A stretch of DNA of 5,222 nt, taken from the NCBI GenBank assembly GCA_031275525.1, contig JAISOP010000101.1, positions 1-5,222 on the forward strand. The letters run 5' to 3'. Below, piece after piece: positions 1 through 5,222 of the stretch (position 1 is the stretch's first letter; each line of letters starts with the position of its first letter). A program made the translations under genes and the position numbers. Below the pieces are notes generated by a model, which worked only from the letters and a program-made list of their open reading frames with translations, did not search any database and had not been told where the DNA came from. Source of the DNA: Tannerella sp. (GTDB taxonomy: Bacteria > Bacteroidota > Bacteroidia > Bacteroidales > Tannerellaceae).

Positions 1-255
1 TGCGAAGCAGTAAAATATGTGGAAGTCAGCGCTTACAGCAAAGCACAGTTACTTACATACGATCATTTCCGGGATGGCATTCTTACCGAGCGAAGCGTAT
101 TGCTGGATGCGAAGCGGGAAGGAGAAGCTATCGGAATGGAAAAAGAACGGAAAGAAATTGCCATTGCCTGTTTGAAAAAAGGGCTGCCGATAAAAGAGAT
201 CAGCGAACTGACCGGTCTGGCAACCGATGAAATCCTGGCTTTAAACGAGTATTAA
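1..255 (+). CDS. Rpn/PD-(D/E)XK nuclease family 'transposase', C-terminal fragment (5' end outside window)
   Basis: The frame is open from base 1 (first codons read C-E-A-V-K-Y-V) to a TAA at 253-255, so about 84 C-terminal residues of a longer protein are visible; a GTG at 19 is an internal valine, not a convincing start. The tail shows a charged helical linker (DAKREGEAIGMEKERKEIA) followed by a small helix-turn-helix-like end (CLKKGLPIKEISELTGLATD). That Glu/Lys/Gly-rich linker plus 'L-x-K-G-hydrophobic-x-x-x-I-x-x-x-T-G-L' ending is typical of Rpn-family/PDDEXK_2 proteins, often named transposase/invertase and abundant in Bacteroidota. Family members are DNA endonucleases that promote recombination. 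The catalytic PD-(D/E)XK core should lie upstream of the window, so activity cannot be judged. The gene converges on the exporter operon with 6 bp between stop codons and is probably functionally unrelated to it. Confidence 0.8.
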   Translation, partial: CEAVKYVEVSAYSKAQLLTYDHFRDGILTERSVLLDAKREGEAIGMEKERKEIAIACLKKGLPIKEISELTGLATDEILALNEY

Positions 256-261
256 GCCCCC

Positions 262-1482
262 TTATTCGTACCTCAGCGCATGAATCGGGTCTAACGAGGC
301 CGCTTTTTTCGCCGGGTACCACCCGAAGAATATCCCGGTGGCGGCGCAAACGATAAACGACAGCCCGACCGCCGGAACGTTGACGATAAACGGCCAACTC
401 AATCCTTTCGTAGCGGCATACGACAGAAGTAACCCCAATAAAATCCCGATTATTCCGCCAATCAAACTGAGGATGATACTTTCACATAAAAATTGCAGCA
501 GGATATCCCGGTTTTTCGCGCCGATGGACATGCGCAACCCGATTTCCTTGATGCGCTCGGTGACGGTGACATACATGATGTTCATAATCCCTATCCCCCC
601 TACAATTAACGAAATAGATGCAATGGCCGCCAGCAGGACGGTGAGAAAGCCGGTAACAGAATTCATCATCTCCAGCATTTCCTGTTGCGTGCGGACATCA
701 AAATCGTTTTCCTGCGCCGGTTTCAGTTTGTGTTCGGTGCGAAGGATGTTCTCTATTTCTCCGGTGGCCTGCTTCGCCGTTTCCTCCGAACGGGCGGAAA
801 GCATGATCATGTGAATATGGCTGATCGCCAATATCCGCTTCTGTACGGTGGTATAGGGTACGATGACGATGTCGTCCTGATCCTGTCCCATCTGGTTTTG
901 TCCCTTGCTTTCGAGTACGCCGACGATTTTGAACGGTATCCGGTTGAACCGGATGCTTTTCCCCAGCGGACTTTCCTCCGTGGGAAAAAGGTTGTCAACC
1001 ACTGTTTTGCCGGCAATGCAAACTTTGGCGGAACTCTTTACGTCCTGTTCGCTAAAGTTTGTCCCCGAAGCGATTTGGTATTTCCGGATGGAAAGCAATT
1101 CCGAATTTCCGCCCTGTACGCTGCCCGGCCAGTTGTTCGCGCCGTTGACTAACTGCCCGCTGGCGCTTACCACCGGCGAAACGGCGCTCACGTATTTTGC
1201 CTGATTCCGAATGGCTTCCGCGTCGGAGGCCTTCAGGGTCTGCACATTGGTGGAGCCGATATTGACGCCGCCTTGTCGCTGGCTGGTGCGCATCACCATA
1301 ATCAGGTTGGTTCCCATCGTGGAAATCTGGTTGTTGATGCTTTGGGAAGAGCTTTGTCCGATGCTGACCATCGCGATAACCGAGGCTATCCCGATGATGA
1401 TGCCCAGCATGGTTAGAAATGCCCGCGTTTTGTTGCGAAGCAGTGCCTTTGAGGCTATTTTAAACAGACTTAAAATGTTCAT
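262..1482 (-). CDS. MacB/FtsX-type ABC transporter permease
   Basis: A 406-residue inner-membrane subunit of a MacB-like (type VII, mechanotransmission) ABC exporter. Four membrane segments are visible: about residues 21-42 (LTMLGIIIGIASVIAMVSIG), 278-303, 327-355 and 366-389. A large periplasmic domain (about 45-275) lies between the first and second; it includes the stretch around 155-195 (CIAGKTVVDNLF, then IPFKIVGVLESKG) typical of the MacB periplasmic core. The cytoplasmic loop TERIKEIGLRMSIGAKNRDI (308-327) is the FtsX-family segment expected to contact the ATPase, and the C-terminus (WYPAKKAASLDPIHALRYE) is the family's usual ending. Length matches stand-alone permeases. In E. coli MacB the ATPase is fused to this unit; here it is a separate gene 11 nt upstream. 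The ATG at 1482 sits directly before an amphipathic helix of normal position, so the start is secure despite no clear Shine-Dalgarno. It is the last gene of the operon. The substrate is not deducible; a LolC/E-like or antimicrobial-peptide role is an alternative to drug efflux. Confidence 0.95.
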   Translation of the reverse strand: MNILSLFKIASKALLRNKTRAFLTMLGIIIGIASVIAMVSIGQSSSQSINNQISTMGTNLIMVMRTSQRQGGVNIGSTNVQTLKASDAEAIRNQAKYVSAVSPVVSASGQLVNGANNWPGSVQGGNSELLSIRKYQIASGTNFSEQDVKSSAKVCIAGKTVVDNLFPTEESPLGKSIRFNRIPFKIVGVLESKGQNQMGQDQDDIVIVPYTTVQKRILAISHIHMIMLSARSEETAKQATGEIENILRTEHKLKPAQENDFDVRTQQEMLEMMNSVTGFLTVLLAAIASISLIVGGIGIMNIMYVTVTERIKEIGLRMSIGAKNRDILLQFLCESIILSLIGGIIGILLGLLLSYAATKGLSWPFIVNVPAVGLSFIVCAATGIFFGWYPAKKAASLDPIHALRYE

Positions 1483-1493
1483 TCTTTTATAAA

Positions 1494-2180
1494 TTATTCA
1501 ACGATCATTCCATCGCGCAGGCGGATCGTCCGGGCGGTAAAGGCGGCAATATCCGGCTCGTGCGTAACGAATGCAATGGTTTTACCTTCCCTGTTCAGCT
1601 TTTGGAACAGATGCATGATTTCGTACGAAGTATTCGTATCCAGATTGCCGGTGGCTTCGTCGGCCAACACAATGACCGGATCGTTCACGATGGCGCGGGC
1701 AATGGCGACCCGTTGCTGCTGGCCGCCCGAAAGCTGGTTCGGTGTGTGCGTCATCCGGTTTTGCAGACCGACCTCTTCCAGCGCCCGGACCGCTCTTTCT
1801 TTCCGTTCCCGGCTCGAAACCGCGGGGTTGTAAAGCAACGGCAATTCCACGTTTTCCAGCGCGGTAGTTCGGGGAAGGAGGTTGTAGGACTGAAAGATAA
1901 ATCCGATTTTGCGGTTTCGCAGGTGGGAGAGTTCGTCCCGGGTACGTTGGCTGACTGCAATTCCGTCGAGACAGTATTCTCCGGATGTCGGACGGTCTAA
2001 ACAGCCCAGAATATTCAGGAGGGTGGATTTCCCGCTTCCGCTTGTTCCCATAATGCTCACAAACTCGCCCGTTTGAATGGTGAACGAAATTCCTTTCAGG
2101 GCATGCACCTCTTCGCTGCCGACTTGAAATGTCCGCCGGAGCTGCTGTATTTGAATGATATCAGACATAATTCGTTTCAT
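1494..2180 (-). CDS. ABC transporter ATP-binding protein, MacB/LolD-type
   Basis: A 228-residue cytoplasmic ATPase with every motif of an active nucleotide-binding domain: Walker A GTSGSGKST (45-53), Q-loop FQSYN (Q97), signature LSGGQQQ (150-156), Walker B VIVLADE (169-175) with catalytic Glu175, D-loop GNLD (178-181) and H-loop VTHE (His207). The MacB/LolD subfamily is indicated by the LDRPTSGEY segment after Walker A and by NLLPRTTALENVELPL after the Q-loop. It should dimerise and power the permease encoded immediately downstream (11-nt gap); the adaptor gene ends 9 nt upstream. The start is ambiguous: ATG at 2180 gives MKRIMSDIIQ, while a second in-frame ATG at 2168 gives MSDIIQIQQL, closer to the usual short N-terminus. 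Neither has a recognisable Shine-Dalgarno, as is normal for Bacteroidota. No motif is missing. Annotation pipelines may name it macB or lolD, but the cargo is unknown. Confidence 0.95.
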   Translation of the reverse strand: MKRIMSDIIQIQQLRRTFQVGSEEVHALKGISFTIQTGEFVSIMGTSGSGKSTLLNILGCLDRPTSGEYCLDGIAVSQRTRDELSHLRNRKIGFIFQSYNLLPRTTALENVELPLLYNPAVSSRERKERAVRALEEVGLQNRMTHTPNQLSGGQQQRVAIARAIVNDPVIVLADEATGNLDTNTSYEIMHLFQKLNREGKTIAFVTHEPDIAAFTARTIRLRDGMIVE

Positions 2181-2189
2181 TAATCCCGG

Positions 2190-3353
2190 TTATCTTCGCG
2201 GCGGCCTCGGCATGAAGGGGTTGGAAGCGGCGGCGGGTGTTTCTTCTTTTCCGGCGGCAACCGAAAGGATGACTGTGTCGCCGACTTTTAATCCTTCTTC
2301 GACAAGGGTGTTCACCCCGTCCGTGAGGCCGGTTTTTACGGCTTCCCGGCGAACCGTTCCGTCCTGCGTTTGCAGCCAAACCGCCCGTGGGGTAAAATCC
2401 GTGTTTTCCGGTTTCATTTTCAGGTGTTTGAAGACTTCCGGGGCGGGATTGAAAAGCAGGGCTGCCGCCGGAACGGCCAAGCCGGTCGCTTCGTCCGTCG
2501 TGATGGTAATGCTTGCGGTCATCCCCGGAAAGAGTTTTTCTTCCGGGTTGGGGGCTTCGATGATGACGGTGTAAGTGACCACGTTGTTGGTAACAGTCGG
2601 TTGCAGGCGGATTTGGTTGACGGTTCCTTCGAATGTGTCGTCGCTGTAGGCGTCAACAGTGAAACGGACTTTCTGTCCGGTGCGGACACGGCCAATGTCG
2701 GCCTCATCGACGTCGGCTTCTACCTGCATCTTTTTCAAGTCGTTGGCTATCGTGAATAACGTCGGCGTATTGAACGATGCGGCTACGGTCTGTCCCTGCT
2801 CGACGGAACGGTCTAAGACAACGCCGTCGATGGGGGAATAAATCTCGGCATACGACAGGTTGACCTGCGCCTGATGGAGGCTGGCTTTGGCTCTGGCCAG
2901 GGTTGTTTCGGCCTGCGCCAAACGGTTGACGGCTTCTTCGTAAGCGACTTCGGTAGCTGCCTTTACGTCGTAAAGCTGTTTGGTGCGGTCGTAACTTTGC
3001 CGGGCGTACTTCAGATCGCTTTCCGCGCTTGTCAAGCCGGCTTTGGCCTGCGTAACCTGTTCGGTCAGCGTCGATTTGTCTATTTCGGCCAGCAACTGTC
3101 CTTTTTTTACCTGTGAATTGTAATCCACGAGTATTTTTTCGATTACGCCCGAAACCTGTGTTCCGACTTCTACTTTATCTACCGGCTGGAGGTATCCGGT
3201 GGCGGTAACGGTGATTTCAACGGTTGCTTCCTGTGCCTGAGCGGTGTTGAAGCGGATTTCCCCGTTTCCCGGTTTTTTCAGGAAAAGGGCGATCGGAACG
3301 GCAATTACGATCAGGATACCGATAATCAGGATTGTTTTCTTTTTCATCTGCAT
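2190..3353 (-). CDS. MacA/HlyD-type periplasmic adaptor (membrane fusion protein)
   Basis: A 387-residue periplasmic adaptor linking the ABC permease to the TolC duct. It has an N-terminal membrane anchor (about 7-25, ILIIGILIVIAVPIALFL) after a Lys-rich start, then the first half of a lipoyl domain (60-93, VGTQVSGVIEKILVDYNSQV, ending KKGQLLAEID). A long alpha-helical hairpin follows (about 94-167, Gln/Ala/Glu-rich coiled coil), then the second lipoyl half (168-203, AEIYSPIDGVVLDRSVEQGQ), a beta-barrel domain (about 208-290) and a membrane-proximal domain (about 295-365). The order is that of MacA. The TVxATGYLQPVDKVEVG entry and YSPIDGVV motif are diagnostic of the ABC- and RND-type adaptor family. 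The tail NPFMPRPPRR is proline-rich; I recall similar tails in Bacteroidota relatives. The ATG at 3353 (MQMKKK) or 3347 (MKKK) could be the start. It lies 10 nt after the TolC gene and 9 nt before the ATPase gene, which points to an ABC rather than an RND pump. Confidence 0.95.
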   Translation of the reverse strand: MQMKKKTILIIGILIVIAVPIALFLKKPGNGEIRFNTAQAQEATVEITVTATGYLQPVDKVEVGTQVSGVIEKILVDYNSQVKKGQLLAEIDKSTLTEQVTQAKAGLTSAESDLKYARQSYDRTKQLYDVKAATEVAYEEAVNRLAQAETTLARAKASLHQAQVNLSYAEIYSPIDGVVLDRSVEQGQTVAASFNTPTLFTIANDLKKMQVEADVDEADIGRVRTGQKVRFTVDAYSDDTFEGTVNQIRLQPTVTNNVVTYTVIIEAPNPEEKLFPGMTASITITTDEATGLAVPAAALLFNPAPEVFKHLKMKPENTDFTPRAVWLQTQDGTVRREAVKTGLTDGVNTLVEEGLKVGDTVILSVAAGKEETPAAASNPFMPRPPRR

Positions 3354-3363
3354 ATCATTTGTT

Positions 3364-4674
3364 TTACATTTTTACTTGAATACCCATATAGACGTCCAGT
3401 ATTTTCCGTTTCAGCATAAATTCGTATTTACTTTGAATATAGTCGTTCAGGGCGTTGATATAGTTGTTTTGCTGTTGCAGGAGATCGACGGCAGTAATCG
3501 CTCCGGCCTGAAATTGAGCGTGGTACACGTCGAACGTTTTTGAGTAGGCGTTTTGCCGGATACGGGTTGTCTGATAGAGGTTGCGGGCGGATACGACTTC
3601 CTGATATTCCGTTGCAACGGTTTGACGGACGTCCAGTTCGGTTTGTTTTTTATCCAGTTCCGCCTGTTGGAGGGCGATCCGGCTTTGCGTCACTTTCGAT
3701 TTGGTGCGGCTGTTGTCGTAGATCGGGACAGTGAGCGAAATTCCGATCTGCCCGTTCAGGCGGTCGGAGAGTTGAGCGCCGAAACGGCTGTAATCGGCGG
3801 CATGTCCCGTGCCGATGCTCCCTTGCAGGCTGACCGTTGGCAAATAGTTGGCTTTCGCCAATTTAAGACCTGTCCGGGCAATATCGACGCTGTAACTGCT
3901 GATTTTCAAGTCGGGCAGCGAATGGAAGGTGGTGTTCATGACTTCGTTCAGGGAAGGCAGGAGGCTCATTTCCCGGAGGGCGGCGGTGTCGGGATAAATG
4001 ATTTGGAGGTCGTTTTCGGGGGAGACGGCGAGCAGTGTTTTCAAGCTTAACAGGCTGTTGTCGCGGGATATTTGCGTGTTGAGCAGACTGTTTTTATCAT
4101 TGGCGCATTGCGCTTCGAGCAGCAGGTAATCGCTTTGCAGTATTTTCCCGGATTGAAACTGTTCCCTGCCCTGTTTGAGATGTTCTTCGCTGGCGGCGAG
4201 TACAGCTTCCTGATAGTTGAGCAATTCCTCATTAGCCAAGACGGAGAGGAATGTTTGCAGGATTTGAATCGTTAACGTGTTTTCATACTGGGAAGTCCGG
4301 TAAGCGGCCTGTTCCATTTTCAGTTTGTTCTGTTCGATAGCGTTCGTGATGTTTCCGCCCTGATAGAGGGTGAGAGCGGCATTCAGTCCGTAGTTCCCGT
4401 TCCAGGAAGCGCCGCTTTCCCTGGCGCTGCTCATGTTTTCGCTGAGGGAGGCGCTCAGGCTGGGGAGGCGTTCTTTTCCGGACTGCCCGTAGACATCTTC
4501 CGAGGCGTCTTCCGAGAGCTTCAGGGAGAGGAGGGTGTAATTGTTCGTCCGCGCATAATTCAGACAGTCTTCCAGTGTGAAACGGTAAACGGGAGGAAAG
4601 GCCTCCTGCGCAAGAGCCGTACCTCCCGTCATAGCGATGCAAGTCGCGATAAAACCTGAAACAATCTTTTTCAT
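3364..4674 (-). CDS. TolC-family outer membrane efflux protein
   Basis: A 436-residue outer-membrane channel of the OEP/TolC family and first gene of the operon. The N-terminus is a classical signal peptide (Lys-Lys start, hydrophobic core, ALA at 20-22 before QEAFPP, predicted cleavage after Ala22). There is no lipobox cysteine at the cleavage site, so it is TolC-like rather than an OprM-type lipoprotein. The mature part begins with the family's F-T-L-E-D-C-L-x-Y-A-R-x-N-N segment (32-45). It shows the internal duplication of the fold: EQFQSGKILQSDYLLLEAQ (171-189) repeats as AQFQAGAITAVDLLQQQNN (386-404), and LTLYQGG (101-107) corresponds to LTVPIYD (314-320). These mark the two helical-barrel and beta-strand repeats; three copies should assemble into the trans-periplasmic duct. 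Length is typical. The start at 4674 is fixed by the signal peptide and lies just downstream of a Bacteroidota-type promoter element. The stop is 10 nt before the adaptor gene. Confidence 0.94.
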   Translation of the reverse strand: MKKIVSGFIATCIAMTGGTALAQEAFPPVYRFTLEDCLNYARTNNYTLLSLKLSEDASEDVYGQSGKERLPSLSASLSENMSSARESGASWNGNYGLNAALTLYQGGNITNAIEQNKLKMEQAAYRTSQYENTLTIQILQTFLSVLANEELLNYQEAVLAASEEHLKQGREQFQSGKILQSDYLLLEAQCANDKNSLLNTQISRDNSLLSLKTLLAVSPENDLQIIYPDTAALREMSLLPSLNEVMNTTFHSLPDLKISSYSVDIARTGLKLAKANYLPTVSLQGSIGTGHAADYSRFGAQLSDRLNGQIGISLTVPIYDNSRTKSKVTQSRIALQQAELDKKQTELDVRQTVATEYQEVVSARNLYQTTRIRQNAYSKTFDVYHAQFQAGAITAVDLLQQQNNYINALNDYIQSKYEFMLKRKILDVYMGIQVKM

Positions 4675-4683
4675 TATCTGCTA

Positions 4684-4778
4684 TTCTTTTTTCCGGGACA
4701 AAAATAGCAAGAAGTCCGGCACAGGACGGTTGGAAAAATGCCGAAACGGAAAAAAGAAAGGGTGAAAGGAAAAAAGAA
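4684..4778 (-). repeat. Leader inverted repeat with two alternative pairing partners
   Basis: TTCTTTTTTCCG at 4684-4695 is the exact reverse complement of CGGAAAAAAGAA at 4747-4758 (12 bp, 51-nt spacer). A further 11-bp copy, GGAAAAAAGAA, lies at 4768-4778, exactly 20 bp from the equivalent bases of the first. On the operon mRNA the purine copy (GGAAAAAAGAA) sits about 10 nt upstream of the TolC AUG and both pyrimidine copies lie farther 5'. A transcript starting upstream of 4778 could therefore fold the ribosome-loading region into a duplex. The surrounding 4741-4798 is a nearly pure polypurine tract on the plus strand, so low complexity could explain part of this. Confidence 0.5.
4699..4706 (-). 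promoter_or_regulatory. Candidate Bacteroidota -7 promoter box (TATTTTTG) for the exporter operon
   Basis: On the minus strand this reads TATTTTTG, an exact match to the Bacteroidota sigma-ABfr -7 consensus TAnnTTTG. Transcription would start near 4692, leaving a leader of about 18 nt before the ATG at 4674. No convincing TTTG/TTG -33 element is seen at the expected distance (around 4726-4731), so the promoter may be weak or activator-dependent. A T-rich 8-mer can also arise by chance. Confidence 0.45.
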
Positions 4779-4798
4779 GACGGCGAGATGAAAGAGAA

Positions 4799-4818
4799 TT
4801 ATACCGCGCGCGGTATAA
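4799..4818. promoter_or_regulatory. Perfect 20-bp palindrome, probable operator upstream of the exporter operon
   Basis: TTATACCGCGCGCGGTATAA is self-complementary over all 20 bp and has no spacer. It is centred about 134 bp upstream of the TolC-family start codon. The inner ATACCG...CGGTAT half-sites resemble operators bound by dimeric TetR/AcrR-family repressors, which often control efflux operons; that assignment is inference. On the minus strand its downstream edge overlaps a TATAAT (4798-4803), so a bound protein could block a promoter there. No regulator gene is in the window. Confidence 0.55.
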
Positions 4819-4889
4819 GTGGAAACTACCCTTGTCAATCCTGTAAATCGACAGCCGGATTCCTTCGGAGCAAGACTCACTGTACTTGC

Positions 4890-5073
4890 GAATAACCCCG
4901 TGCAAGCCGAAGGCACAGCGCAGGGATCGAACGGTCGCTCCTCTCTCCGGAACTGCGAAGGTACGAGCAGTTCAACGGTTGGTAGCGGGGCTATTGAACT
5001 GCTACGCAGTTCTGGGGTGGGGTATCGGTTGCCGTATCCCCGAACTGCGCCTTCAGCTTGTTCGGGGTTATTC
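4890..5073. repeat. Imperfect ~180-bp inverted repeat of two diverged ~80-bp units
   Basis: The plus strand from 4890 and the minus strand from 5073 both begin GAATAACCCCG and match at 24 of 28 positions (4890-4917 against 5073-5046). Weaker similarity continues inward (shared ATCCC). Each unit then reaches GAACTGC at nearly the same offset: 60 nt in the left unit (4950) and 61 nt in the right unit (5012). Each closes with a GAACTGC-loop-GCAGTTC hairpin (4950-4973, 10-nt loop; 4996-5012, 3-nt loop). The innermost ends are a perfect 10-bp inverted pair, AGCAGTTCAA (4966-4975) and TTGAACTGCT (4994-5003). The right unit holds an extra stem, CCCCGAAC/GTTCGGGG (5038-5045 with 5060-5067). This looks like a non-coding, foldback or MITE-like interspersed element. 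No transposase is present, and function and family are unknown. Confidence 0.65.
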
Positions 5074-5078
5074 ATATA

Positions 5079-5095
5079 GAACTGCTGCGCAGTTC
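5079..5095. repeat. Third GAACTGC hairpin (GAACTGC-TGC-GCAGTTC)
   Basis: A perfect 7-bp inverted repeat with a 3-nt loop, just outside the right arm of the larger inverted repeat. Its heptamers are the same as in hairpins 4950-4973 and 4996-5012. GCAGTTCAA at 5089-5097 repeats exactly 4967-4975. It may mark the outer end of the element. Confidence 0.6.
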
Positions 5096-5101
5096 AATGC
5101 A

Positions 5102-5120
5102 GGGGCTGTCTCAAAAGTCC
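5102..5120. repeat. Possible insertion-sequence end remnant (GGGGCTGTCTCAAAAGTCC)
   Basis: The motif resembles terminal inverted repeats carrying GGCTGTCTCA, which I associate with IS1182- and IS4-like elements. No matching second end and no transposase are seen inside the window. It could be a relic, the end of an element extending past 5222, or coincidence. It directly follows the GAACTGC repeat cluster. Confidence 0.25.
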
Positions 5121-5133
5121 TTTGGAGCGTATT

Positions 5134-5215
5134 TGTCATTGCGGGCTTGACCCGCAATCCCCTGAAAACCAGTGTCCTTTTTTCGGGGGGATCCCGCGTC
5201 AGGCGCGGGATGACA
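5134..5215. repeat. Two-hairpin MITE-like interspersed element bounded by TGTCAT/ATGACA
   Basis: The 82-bp stretch begins TGTCAT (5134-5139) and ends with its reverse complement ATGACA (5210-5215). Each end carries a perfect 8-bp stem with a 5-nt loop: ATTGCGGG/CCCGCAAT (5138-5145, 5151-5158) and ATCCCGCG/CGCGGGAT (5191-5198, 5204-5211). Between them lies a short spacer with no reading frame of note. GTCATTGCGGG...CCCGCAAT and GTCATCCCGCG-type palindromes are common dispersed repeats in many bacterial genomes. The right hairpin is followed by GACAGGCTTTT at the window edge, too weak to call a terminator. Confidence 0.6.
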
Positions 5216-5222
5216 GGCTTTT

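Noticed and set aside
250..270. Intrinsic terminator between the convergent genes
   Set aside because: Only a 4-bp TAAG/CTTA pairing is present around a run of C, with no GC-rich stem or T-tract.
338..814. 158-codon plus-strand frame opposite the permease gene (and similar antisense frames opposite the other exporter genes)
   Set aside because: The permease in the same stretch has clear family motifs throughout. The antisense frames show no domains and are expected shadows in GC-balanced coding DNA.
4798..4838. Sigma70-like TTGACA (4833-4838) and TATAAT (4798-4803) on the minus strand
   Set aside because: The spacer is 29 bp, far from 17, and Bacteroidota housekeeping promoters use a different consensus. 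Only the overlap of TATAAT with the palindrome is worth keeping.
4921..4995. tRNA-like fragments (GTTCGATCC on the minus strand; GGTTGGTAGC on the plus strand)
   Set aside because: They are on opposite strands, and no acceptor, anticodon or T-stem pairing could be built around either.
4674..5075. 133-codon open frame on the minus strand ending at the TolC start
   Set aside because: It runs through the leader polypyrimidine tract, the palindrome and the inverted-repeat element. The translation is low-complexity (FFFPFTLSFF) with no recognisable domain.
4819..5079. 86-codon open frame on the plus strand
   Set aside because: It lies wholly in the repeat element and has no domain or initiation signal. 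Its similarity to the opposite-strand frame is explained by the inverted repeat.
4950..5095. CRISPR-like repeat array
   Set aside because: The repeats are 7-10 bp, occur in both orientations and are irregularly spaced. There are no uniform spacers or cas genes.

Overview
The window looks like a piece of a Bacteroidota genome, probably Bacteroidales. The evidence is the tail of a PD-(D/E)XK 'transposase'-type nuclease of a kind common there, the absence of obvious Shine-Dalgarno sequences, a TAnnTTTG promoter element of Bacteroidota type, and a four-gene TolC/MacA/ATPase/permease operon whose adaptor ends in a proline-rich PFMPRPP tail. Genus cannot be read from this sequence.

Layout. Positions 1-255 (+) hold the 3' end of an Rpn/PDDEXK-type nuclease gene whose start lies outside the window. 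It converges, with only 6 bp between stop codons, on a minus-strand operon that fills 4674 down to 262. In transcription order the operon encodes a TolC-family outer-membrane channel (4674-3364), a MacA/HlyD-type periplasmic adaptor (3353-2190), a MacB/LolD-type ABC ATPase (2180-1494) and a MacB/FtsX-type permease (1482-262). Gaps of 10, 9 and 11 nt suggest one co-transcribed unit. The products should form a complete tripartite ABC exporter: ATPase and permease in the inner membrane drive a mechanotransmission-type pump, the adaptor bridges the periplasm, and the TolC protein is the exit duct. The sequence does not reveal the cargo (drug, peptide, lipid or siderophore).

The 548 bp upstream of the operon (4675-5222) contain no gene I can support but are rich in structure. 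The leader has a perfect Bacteroidota -7 box (4699-4706), a 12-bp inverted repeat that could pair the start-codon-proximal leader with an upstream pyrimidine tract (4684-4695 with 4747-4758, plus an 11-bp second partner at 4768-4778), and a perfect 20-bp palindrome (4799-4818) that looks like a repressor operator. Farther upstream is a roughly 180-bp element (4890-5073) made of two diverged ~80-bp units in inverted orientation, with a heptamer GAACTGC/GCAGTTC present seven times in 146 bp. Next come a short IS-end-like motif (5102-5120) and a two-hairpin, MITE-like element bounded by TGTCAT/ATGACA (5134-5215).

The coding part is an ordinary export operon. The less ordinary material is the non-coding mosaic upstream of it. 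I see no clear sign of a novel enzymatic or defence system.
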